A stretch of DNA of 64,000 nt from positions 124,001 to 188,000 of the forward strand of contig JAJEGY010000009.1 in assembly GCA_022819585.1 (NCBI GenBank), in the 5' to 3' direction. Below the pieces are notes generated by a model. The model had not been told where the DNA came from and made no database searches. It saw nothing but the letters and a program-made list of their open reading frames with translations. This stretch comes from Dehalococcoidia bacterium (lineage in GTDB: Bacteria > Chloroflexota > Dehalococcoidia > Lucifugimonadales > Lucifugimonadaceae). Both the position numbers and the translations under genes were made by a program. The stretch's first letter is position 1. Each line of letters starts with the position of its first letter. Shown here piece by piece: positions 30,319-37,386 of the stretch.

Positions 30319-31629
30319 ATGCACCCCCACCAAATCCTCAACGCCATCGACAACCTCCCCCGCATCCCCCTCGCGCGCAAAAACACGCCCTTCGAGGAGA
30401 TGCCCAACCTCCGCGCCGCCATCGCACAATCCATGGACGCCGACATCTCCGACGTCCCGCCACTCTTCATCAAACGCGACGACACCACAGGCTTCGCTTT
30501 CGGCGGAAACAAAGCCCGACACATGGAGTTCTTCTTCGCACACCTCATCCAGCGCGGCATCGACACCCTCGTAAACATCAACCACTACGACTCCAACAAC
30601 GCCCGACTCATCGCCGCAGCCGCAGCCAAAACCGGCATGAAATACCACTGGGTAGCATTCGACACCCCCGAAGCACCCATCCAAGGCAACATGCTCATCG
30701 CACACCTCGCAGGCGCACACATACACCGAGTACCAGACCGCGAAACCGCAGACCACCTAGCAAACCAACTCCGAGTCCAAGAACTAGCATCCGGACGCAA
30801 CGCCACAATAGTCTCCCAAAACCCATTCTTCGACATAGCAGGAATGATCGCCTACCTAGAAACCGCCCACGAAATAGACAACCAAATCACCAACCACACA
30901 ACCACAGCACCCAAGGGCGGGGAGCGGCAGTCTCCCCTCTCCCCATCGGGGGAGAGGGCCAGGGTGAGGGGGACCGGGGAGGACAAACGGGAGGGGTACC
31001 GCAATCAATTAACACCCAATCCACAAACCACCACATCACTCCCCACTTCCACCGCGCAAACAACCACTCCCCTCTCCCCCTCAGCAGAAGAGGGTCAAGC
31101 GGCCAACCCCTCCCCTTCGCAAAGCGTAAGGGGACGCGAGCGAGCGCAGCGAGATCGCAGGGGATGCCCGGAGGGGACGGGTGCCCCCACCCACTTCTGG
31201 GGACTATGCGGACGCTCCATCGCCGGCATAATCCTCTACGCCAAAAACACAAACAAACCCTGGACCGCAACCGCCGTAGCTCAACCTCACTACAACCCCG
31301 AAAACTACCAGCAAATCTACCTAGAACGCTCAAACCGAGTAGCAAACCTCCTAAACCTAGACACCCCCCTGCAACCCAATGACATCACCACCCTCACCGG
31401 CTACACAAAGACCTACGGCGTCCCCACCGACCTCGGCATCCAAGCCATGCACCTAGTAGCCCAAACCGAATCCATCATCCTAGACCCAACATACACCGCA
31501 AAATCAATGTCCGCCCTAATCGCCGAAATCCAAAAAGGAAACCTAGACACCCAAACCCCCACAATCTTCATCCACTCCGGCGGACTACCCCAAACCTTCG
31601 CATTCCCAAACCAAATCTGGAACTACTAA
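30319..31629 (+). CDS. PLP-dependent deaminase/desulfhydrase (ACC deaminase/D-cysteine desulfhydrase family) with a repeat-derived insert
   Basis: 436 residues from the ATG at 30319. Family signs are LPRIPLARKNTPFEEMPNLR at the N-terminus, DVPPLFIKRDDTTGFAFGGN, KARHMEFF with the PLP Lys, LVNINHYDSNNARLIAAAAA, and a C-terminal part ILDPTYTAKSMSALI and TIFIHSGGLPQTFAF. Relatives have about 330 residues. The excess is one block of about 100 residues between EIDNQI and FWGLCGRSIAG, exactly where three repeat units lie (30934, 31069, 31110), read as SPLSPSGERARVRG, TPLSPSAEEG and SPSQSVRGRERAQRDRRG. The rest remains in frame with an intact fold. Substrate may be a D-amino acid or an aminocyclopropane-like compound; it could supply a keto acid for the same operon. 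Confidence 0.85.
   Translation: MHPHQILNAIDNLPRIPLARKNTPFEEMPNLRAAIAQSMDADISDVPPLFIKRDDTTGFAFGGNKARHMEFFFAHLIQRGIDTLVNINHYDSNNARLIAAAAAKTGMKYHWVAFDTPEAPIQGNMLIAHLAGAHIHRVPDRETADHLANQLRVQELASGRNATIVSQNPFFDIAGMIAYLETAHEIDNQITNHTTTAPKGGERQSPLSPSGERARVRGTGEDKREGYRNQLTPNPQTTTSLPTSTAQTTTPLSPSAEEGQAANPSPSQSVRGRERAQRDRRGCPEGTGAPTHFWGLCGRSIAGIILYAKNTNKPWTATAVAQPHYNPENYQQIYLERSNRVANLLNLDTPLQPNDITTLTGYTKTYGVPTDLGIQAMHLVAQTESIILDPTYTAKSMSALIAEIQKGNLDTQTPTIFIHSGGLPQTFAFPNQIWNY
30934..31180 (+). repeat. Three repeat units inside the PLP-enzyme gene
   Basis: Family A copy (30934-30970, CCCCTCTCCCCATCGGGGGA then GAGGGCCAGGGTGAGGG), a degenerate family A copy (31069-31099) and a family B copy (31110-31180, CCCCTTCGCAAAGCGTAAGG, GGACGCGAG...GGGGATGCCCG). 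All are in the same direction and all are open in the reading frame of the enzyme. Confidence 0.8.
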
Positions 31630-31633
31630 ATAA

Positions 31634-31759
31634 CGTCATTCCTGCGAAAGCAGGAACCCAAGGGTGGAAGCGGGGACGAGGGGCCGCCCCCTTCGCGAAG
31701 CGTAAGGGGGCGCGAGACGGCGCTCGCAACGCCGTCGAGCAGGGGATGCCCGCCGAGGC
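31634..31759. repeat. Family C plus family B composite after the PLP-enzyme gene
   Basis: Family C (31634-31667): CGTCATTCCTGCGAAAGCAG then GAACCCAAGGGTGG. Its stem TTCCTGC/GCAGGAA differs from copy 1 (TTCCCGC/GCGGGAA) at one pair, C-G to T-A, so pairing is kept. Family B (31681-31759): CCCCCTTCGCGAAGCGTAAG, GGGGCGCGAG, ... AGGGGATGCCCGCCG. The same C-then-B order occurs at 29722-29861. Confidence 0.8.
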
Positions 31760-31770
31760 GGAAAAACCCA

Positions 31771-31800
31771 TTGACAAACCAACCCATGTTCGAATACAAT
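31771..31800 (+). promoter_or_regulatory. Strong sigma-70 type promoter
   Basis: TTGACA at 31771-31776, 18-nt spacer, TACAAT at 31795-31800. No coding frame follows on this strand; instead a structured segment ending in a terminator hairpin follows at once (31807-31935). Confidence 0.7.
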
Positions 31801-31806
31801 CAACCC

Positions 31807-31935
31807 CAAGGCAAGCGCAGGAGTTGTAGAGGTCGTTCGTGAAGAGCGGCAGCCCGAACAATCGGGTGGGATCCTCGGAACCTGGGGCCTTAAAGCAAAA
31901 AATCCCCCAAGTCCCCGATTTGGGGGATTTTGCGT
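31807..31935 (+). ncRNA. Candidate small structured RNA of unknown family
   Basis: About 130 nt starting just after a consensus promoter. Nested pairing: AAGGC (31808-31812) with GCCTT (31887-31891), CAGG (31818-31821) with CCTG (31881-31884), and inside these GAGG with CCTC and CCCGA-ACAA-TCGGG. A strong terminator hairpin AATCCCCCAA...TTGGGGGATT (12 bp, 31899-31931) closes the transcript. The SRP RNA core and tmRNA features are absent. It is short for 6S RNA. Promoter, structure and terminator in the right order support a real gene. Confidence 0.6.
31899..31935 (+). terminator. Intrinsic-terminator-like hairpin of the small RNA
   Basis: AAAATCCCCCAA (31899-31910) pairs with TTGGGGGATTTT (31920-31931), 12 bp with a 9-nt loop, followed by GCGTTT. 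The T-run is broken, but the stem is strong. Since the minus-strand R-M operon ends at 32012, it may act in both directions. Confidence 0.65.
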
Positions 31936-32011
31936 TTCATCGCCTCATACTCCTCCGGCCAGAACTTCATCCCATAGCCCAAAACGTCCCCTTCGTGCCA
32001 ATCACAACGGC

Positions 32012-34024
32012 TCACTCATAAGACCGGATGTTCGCTATAAGATCACGCAACTTGTCGGCATCAACCGATGCTTCGATGAATTTCGAGTACGCACTGAAAG
32101 CGTTGTCTATCAATTCATCATACGTCAACACTCTGATACCGTAAGGTTTCAAGGAATCCTCATCGGCTTGCCTTCTTTCGGGATTGTCCCACCCTCGAGG
32201 CAATTTACCAACGATGCAGACTGACTCGACAGGATGACGCGATTCACTAGGGTTCTTGCCCAATTCTGCTTCCACAGATGAAATATACCGATTCAACTGA
32301 TGTTCGATCTCAACCTTGCCCAAACGACGGGAAGCTCGCTTTAGTTCGATAATCACATGTGCACCGCCCACGCGTCGATATCGGATATCAACGCGCACAT
32401 GACTATCATCAGATTCCAATCCGTCGACAACTTGCTGAAGTCGTTCCTCCATGTATTGGAACTGCGTAGCACGCTCCCACGCCGGATCTAGAAGCCAAAG
32501 ATGATCAAACACGTATTGTTGCAAAATCCTCTCCTTCACATCTTCATCAACACTCATCTGAAGTTTACGTATGATTTCAAGTCTCTGTTGGACAATATCA
32601 TGATATTTTGCGGCTTCAATCGCGTCGACATCTGCCAAATGACTCAATAATAATTCAAGATTAGATGCATTTAAACCTTGAATTTCCTCTAGAGCGAAGT
32701 CTATCTTCCTGGTTTCGAAAGCCAAGATACCGTTAGCATATAATTCATGTATGTGTTTTTCATCGACACCAGCTTGATCGATTACAGTAAATATATCTTC
32801 AGCCGATTTTTTCAATGAAGCAGGTCTGAGACTTTCATACCACTCGAGAATGAAAGGATTCGATGAGATCGCATTTTGCAAACTTTTCCGCTGCTTCAGT
32901 TGATTCGTGGTTGACCAGATATATCGCAGTTCCTCTCTGATGAAAGATTTGAGGCCCAAATATCGAGGATCGTCTTCGAGAATTTTCTGCCGGCTTGATG
33001 TTGCAATATCTTCTTCTTCGTCTTCATCAAGAAACTCTGCGTAGAACTCACCGTACATGTACTTCGTTATCATGCCACCTAAACGATATTCCTGTAAGAT
33101 GTCTTCTTGGGCGACCTTTTCTCTAGCCAATAACGTGATCTTGTTCAAGTTGTCGTCCTGTCCTTGGTCGTCAAGATCGTTCGATTTTCGCGCGATCCCA
33201 ATCCATCCACTGACTTCATAAGGACCTTCGGCGCAGTAACCCCCCGTGGAATCGAAGCGATTGGGTCGTGAGTAAGACATTTTGTCGCCAGTTTCGTCAT
33301 CAAGATCCAAGTTGTTGCAGTGCTGCGCGTAGTCGTACTTACCATATTGAAATATGAATCTAGCTTTATGAAAATAATCTCGATCGGAAAAAGTCACTTC
33401 CTGCCCGTTGATAACTATTCGAAACTGATCTCCTAGTCCAGCGAGTCCAAACCGGCGAGCTATACGTCTCCGTAGTCCATTTACAGACGCATTGGTTAAT
33501 CTGAATTTTTTCAAATTTGCGATTCTTATTAACGTTCCTTGTTCGGGTATATCAACATCAAATTCAATTGGCTCTGGATTGTATGAAAGCGGTGTAGAGG
33601 GTTCTTCATTTTCGATCAATTGTCTAATCTCGTCGGCGTCTAATAAAAAGCTCTCTGGTGCAGAATCTTGCTTTTTCGTGTATACATATATACGATCAGC
33701 GATAGAAAATAGCGAGAGTTTACCGATACCTTACCGACCCATTGGTTTTCTTCCTAGAGTAGTTCGATGCGACGACTTCCTTTTCTGATATCCGACGTGA
33801 AGGTATTTATCGTTTACATCTTCAAGATCCATTCCAACGCCATCATCCAGCACGGTTATTTCGTTTTTGTCGATCTCGAAATTCACTGTCGCTTGCGCCG
33901 CATCTGCATCCCAAGAGTTGGCGATTACCTCAGCTAGTACCGCTGGAGTATTGCTATATAAATTCAACCCGAGATGATTCAGTACGTTTAAACTGATGCT
34001 CATCGAATATCTATCATCTGACAT
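32012..34024 (-). pseudogene. MORC/MutL-type GHKL ATPase with C-terminal PD-(D/E)XK-like domain, split by one in-frame stop
   Basis: One 671-codon frame with a single internal stop TAA at 33731-33733, plus the normal end. Before the stop: AVLAEVIANSWDADA (GHKL N-box) and ITVLDDGVGMDLEDV (G1 box). The stop replaces a Lys-like position in PMGR(stop)GIGKLSLFSIAD, the G2 box; AAA to TAA is one change. Downstream the frame is intact for 572 codons: a middle region, long helical part, then VRVDIRYRRVGGAHVIIELK, an Asp...Glu-x-Lys nuclease-like motif (Asp411/Glu425/Lys427 counted from a start at 33619). GHKL ATPases paired with methylases are proposed ancestors of MORC. The start overlaps the methylase by 11 nt. 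It is AT-rich compared with neighbours. Either the system is freshly inactivated, or the stop is a sequencing or assembly error. Confidence 0.75.
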
Positions 34025-35054
34025 GTGTTCCCTCCACGATTGTTTCTCCTATCGCCGCACCAAGTTTGACTGGGACAGCATTACCTATGTGCCGTGCCAT
34101 CTCTCTAATGCTAATCGGATCATCTTCATTCAAAAATTCGTATCTTTCAGGGAACGTCTGCAGTAAGGCGGCTTCTCGAACCGATATTGTGCGATCTTGT
34201 TCAGGATGTCCGAACCGGCCTGTACTGTAATAGCAAAACTGCGTGGTGATTGTTGGTGCCTCGGCATTCCAACGCATTCTACCGTACGAAGCGGGATAGT
34301 ATGCCTTGCGGTGACACTCGTTGATAAGGTCGTCATCCCAATCTTGCCAACTACCGCCGGGTTTCGATTGCTTCATTCGACGCATATTGAGGTCAGATAA
34401 AGGCAACGTGCAGTGAACAGGATCATCAGGGTAAGACGTGCCGTCCGCGATTTGAGGCAAGTGACGAATGAAGTCGCCAACAGTGGATCGATTTTCGGTC
34501 GGCCGCGGTAGGGATATCTTCCCTAACCTAGATGCCACTAACACCAATCTTTTCCGATTTTGGGGCACACCATAGTCCCTACATGAAACGATATCGTAAT
34601 CGTATTCATACTCCATCGTGCCTAACTCCCTCAAAAATACGTCGAAGATTGGGCGCTTAGAAAGACCTCTCACGTTTTCCATTGAGACAAAGTCAGGTTT
34701 GCAATCGCGGATCAGCCGAATGAACTCCCCCACAAGCGAATACTCTTCACTCACATTGGTTTGGTTCTTGCTGGCATGCGAAGAAAACGGTTGACACGGC
34801 GCGCAACCTACTAGCGCTGTGTAGTCGGCGTCTCGGTAAAGCGGTAGGATGTCTTCGGATCGAAGGTTGCGAATGTCCGTCGAATGAAATTCGGCTCCGC
34901 TGTTGTTCGCTTCGTAGGCGTAGCGACAAGACGTGTCGATATCAAACCCAGCTCGCACGCTGATCCCGGCAAGCTCGAGCCCCTTCGTCAAACCTCCAAC
35001 GCCGCAAAAAAGGTCTACCGCGTGGATTCTTGGCGCGTATTTAACACTTGACAA
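34014..35054 (-). CDS. DNA (cytosine-5) methyltransferase
   Basis: 346 residues. The C5-methylase motifs are in canonical order: I, AVDLFCGVGGLTKGLELAGI (SAM, at about residues 12-31); IV, VGCAPCQPFSSHASKN (catalytic Cys in PCQPF); VI, FVSMENVRGL (E-N-V); VIII, PQNRKRLVLVAS (Q-x-R-x-R); target-recognition region around 200-285; and IX/X, REAALLQTFPERYEF and ARHIGNAVPVKLGAAIGETI. It protects host sites in a restriction-modification system. Its end overlaps the start of the GHKL ATPase gene, so they form one operon. The recognition sequence is unknown. Confidence 0.93.
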   Translation of the reverse strand: MSSVKYAPRIHAVDLFCGVGGLTKGLELAGISVRAGFDIDTSCRYAYEANNSGAEFHSTDIRNLRSEDILPLYRDADYTALVGCAPCQPFSSHASKNQTNVSEEYSLVGEFIRLIRDCKPDFVSMENVRGLSKRPIFDVFLRELGTMEYEYDYDIVSCRDYGVPQNRKRLVLVASRLGKISLPRPTENRSTVGDFIRHLPQIADGTSYPDDPVHCTLPLSDLNMRRMKQSKPGGSWQDWDDDLINECHRKAYYPASYGRMRWNAEAPTITTQFCYYSTGRFGHPEQDRTISVREAALLQTFPERYEFLNEDDPISIREMARHIGNAVPVKLGAAIGETIVEGTHVR

Positions 35055-35181
35055 CGACTTTCGCTCCTAGTCGCCCCGTTACATGTCTAACGATGTTAAA
35101 CCCTAGCGTTCCCTGTTCCTGCCATCGTCAACGATCCCGAGTGATTCGATGCCCAATCACATACAACCCTCCCCCACAGTT

Positions 35182-36639
35182 TCACCCCAACACACCCTTA
35201 ACCTTCAGCCGCTCCAACAAAACCGACATCGGCCTATCACCCTTCTCAGAGTTGCAAGCCGCGCATAACAGTTGCAAGTTCTCGATATGGTCCGTCCCAC
35301 CCCGGCTCTCGGGCACGACATGATCAATCGTGAAATTGCGGAACGGGAAGTGGACTTGGCAACCGTTGCAAACGCCCTCCTGCAATCCATAGAGCGTGTG
35401 CTTGTGCGTGCTGTAATGCGGCAATTCGCCCAAGTCAGTCCGCTTCGGGATGTCCTTCCTGTGAGTGCTCTGCACACCACCCATCAGACCCAACTGCTCC
35501 CGCGCACGCTGTTCGACCAATCGTACCGCCATTGGTGACAGGTCAATCCCGATCCACTGACGTCCCAGCCGTTCCGCCGCGATGCAAGTCGTCGCACATC
35601 CGCAGAACGGATCCAACACGATATCGCCCTCGTTAGAACTCGCTCTGATGATTCTGTCTAACAGGGCTAGAGGTTTCTGTGTCGGATATCCCGTTCGCTC
35701 ACTCCGAGACGCGTTCTTGATGTCGGTCCACAAATTGGTTGCGAGCTGCCCTTGGTCGTCTGTCAAGTAGCGTTTCAGTCCGGGCACGCCGTTACGCGAC
35801 CAGATCACCAACCCGGCATCATCTAGGGCGTCCAACCTTGCGTGTATGCTCTCGATACTGGTGTAACCGGGTATAAATGTAGCTTCGATGTACCGCGCGT
35901 ACTTGTGCGTTCTAGGGACTGCCCAATGTCTGCCAACCAGGGTCGGATTGTAACCGCGCCAAGGTTTACCTCCCTCGCCCCTGCGGACGCCAGGTCCCGT
36001 GAGGTCTCCGTTCCGGTACTTCCCGTGCTTGTCGGAGTGCCGATAGTTTGAGGCGACGTAATTTGGATCAAGTTCTTGGGTGACGGCGTTTGCCGGAGGC
36101 GCTCCATAAACCAGAAGCGTATCCGTCACCCTCCCGAAAATCTTGTCGTTGTGAGCACTTGTCCGCTTCCACTGAATCGATGCCTGAAACGCGTCGCTTC
36201 CAAAGATGCTGTCCATCATCATGCGCAGGTAAGCATCCGCAGTGTCGTCGCAGTGCAAGTAGACGGTTCCCGATTCCTTCAACACCCGCCTCATCTCCAT
36301 CATCCGAGACGACATCATGATCAGATACGCCATCATTCCCCTGCCATGCGCCGCCCCCGCCGCGTCGATCACCTTGTACAGACCCGGCATCACATCCGCG
36401 ATCAGCCCATGTTCCTCCGCCTTCACATCATCCCAAGTCCACGTATCCTTGAACGCCGCCCCAGCAGCCTTGCTCCCAACCGGCGCCGCATACTCAGCTT
36501 TCGAGTTGAAAGGCGGATCAAGATAGATCAAATCCACACACCCATCATTCATCCCCCGCATCACATCAAGATTGTCCCCCTCGAAAACCGTCCGATTAGG
36601 AACATTGCAAACACCAACATGCGCCATAGCCATAGCCAT
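35182..36639 (-). CDS. DNA N4/N6-methyltransferase fused to an HNH endonuclease domain
   Basis: 485 residues from the ATG at 36639 (GGGGGTT upstream; further ATGs at 36633 and 36627 are possible). The N-terminal 400 residues are a beta-class methylase: motif IV DLIYLDPPFNSKAEY comes first (about residues 37-51), and motif I-like IVLDPFCGCATTCIAAERLG follows near 340-359, with TGYPTQKPLALLDRII between. The last 75 residues are an HNH module: GVCNGCQVHF, TIDHVVPESRGGTDHIENLQ, LLCAACNSEKGD, with two C-x-x-C zinc pairs and the catalytic His-Asn-His set. This puts a modifying and a cutting domain on one chain. It could be a type II fusion enzyme or a phage-derived methylase. Confidence 0.88.
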   Translation of the reverse strand: MAMAMAHVGVCNVPNRTVFEGDNLDVMRGMNDGCVDLIYLDPPFNSKAEYAAPVGSKAAGAAFKDTWTWDDVKAEEHGLIADVMPGLYKVIDAAGAAHGRGMMAYLIMMSSRMMEMRRVLKESGTVYLHCDDTADAYLRMMMDSIFGSDAFQASIQWKRTSAHNDKIFGRVTDTLLVYGAPPANAVTQELDPNYVASNYRHSDKHGKYRNGDLTGPGVRRGEGGKPWRGYNPTLVGRHWAVPRTHKYARYIEATFIPGYTSIESIHARLDALDDAGLVIWSRNGVPGLKRYLTDDQGQLATNLWTDIKNASRSERTGYPTQKPLALLDRIIRASSNEGDIVLDPFCGCATTCIAAERLGRQWIGIDLSPMAVRLVEQRAREQLGLMGGVQSTHRKDIPKRTDLGELPHYSTHKHTLYGLQEGVCNGCQVHFPFRNFTIDHVVPESRGGTDHIENLQLLCAACNSEKGDRPMSVLLERLKVKGVLG

Positions 36640-36685
36640 AACCCCCAGTGTACGCCCCAAACCCGCCACAAAGAAAACACCAACA

Positions 36686-36752
36686 ACCCAAACAACGCAA
36701 CACCAAATCCCAAAAATCCCACAAAAACCCCAACAATCCCCGTTCAGACAAC
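36686..36752. repeat. Family D direct repeat, copy 1
   Basis: CAAATCCCAAAAATCCCACA then AAAACCCCAACAATCCCCGT and TCAGACAAC. C/A-only on the plus strand. The other two copies are at 37291 and 38158, near-identical and same orientation. Confidence 0.8.
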
Positions 36753-37109
36753 ACCCCGCCGATTCCGCAACCGCTTGACCTCCAAACTCTCCCGGCCGAA
36801 ATTCAACAGCAGTCCCACGTCCAATCCAAACACCTCCAGATAGTTCCGCACCTGCACCACATGCAACCGATCCAACGGCACTGACACCGCCTTCAACTCC
36901 ACCAAAACAACCCCCTCCAGAAAAAAGTCGACTCGCCGCGTACCGACCTGAACCCCGTCATACAACACCGGCATGTCACTCTCCCGCTCAAACGACAACC
37001 CCGACCGTTCCATCTCATACCCCAGAGCCCTCTGATAAATCACCTCCTGAAACCCATACCCGATCCCCCGGTGCACCTTCATAGCACATCCAATCACCAA
37101 CCACCACAT
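36744..37109 (-). CDS. GxxExxY-domain protein (PD-(D/E)XK_3-like)
   Basis: 121 residues from the ATG at 37109 (GGAGG 9 nt upstream); the frame goes on to 37325 but that part is made of repeats and is not coding-like. The name-giving motif is GYGFQEVIYQRALGYEM (G-x-x-E-x-x-Y at about residues 16-27), and VHRGIG precedes it. Then VGTRRVDFFLEGVVLVELKA contains the D-x(n)-E-L-K nuclease-like set, followed by VVQVRNYLEVFGLDVGLLLN and FGRESLEVKRL. Length matches the family. Function is unproven; it is often found near repeats and defence genes, as here. Confidence 0.85.
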   Translation of the reverse strand: MWWLVIGCAMKVHRGIGYGFQEVIYQRALGYEMERSGLSFERESDMPVLYDGVQVGTRRVDFFLEGVVLVELKAVSVPLDRLHVVQVRNYLEVFGLDVGLLLNFGRESLEVKRLRNRRGVV

Positions 37110-37160
37110 CCTCTCACACCTCCAAACCCCAACTAAAACCTCCATCGGCCATGGACGAAT

Positions 37161-37262
37161 CCCCTCTCCCGCTCGGCGGGAGAGGGCTAGGGTGAGGGCA
37201 ACCGGGGCGAAAGGGAGGCCGGGTTTCCCCCGTTCGCGGGGGAAATGTCCGAAGGACAAAGG
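37161..37262. repeat. Family A repeat and a UUCG-loop palindrome
   Basis: Family A copy 6 (37161-37199) is followed by TTTCCCCCG-TTCG-CGGGGGAAA (37224-37245), a 9-bp stem with UUCG loop, then GTCC-GAA-GGAC. All of it is upstream of the GxxExxY start and on the minus strand would be in its 5' leader. Confidence 0.75.
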
Positions 37263-37290
37263 GGGCACACACCGCAACCCAGCACAAAAC

Positions 37291-37350
37291 CCCAAACAAC
37301 TAGAACCAAATCCCAAGAATCCCACAAAAACCCCAACAATCCCCGTTCAC
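37291..37350. repeat. Family D direct repeat, copy 2
   Basis: CCCAAACAACTAGAACCAAA, TCCCAAGAATCCCACAAAAA, CCCCAACAATCCCCGTTCAC. Ends 2 nt before the TTGACA of the large-RNA promoter. Confidence 0.8.
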
Positions 37351-37352
37351 AC

Positions 37353-37380
37353 TTGACAACCCCAACATCCATGCTACACT
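37353..37380 (+). promoter_or_regulatory. Sigma-70 type promoter of the large RNA candidate
   Basis: TTGACA at 37353-37358, 16-nt spacer, TACACT at 37375-37380. A transcript should begin near 37387, just within the first hairpin (TGTGTT/AACACA, 37381-37396). Confidence 0.6.
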
Positions 37381-37386
37381 TGTGTT

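Noticed and set aside
33731-33733. Programmed read-through or selenocysteine-like recoding at the stop in the GHKL gene
   Set aside because: The codon is TAA, the position is normally Lys, and no recoding structure is evident; a simple nonsense mutation or error is the simpler explanation.
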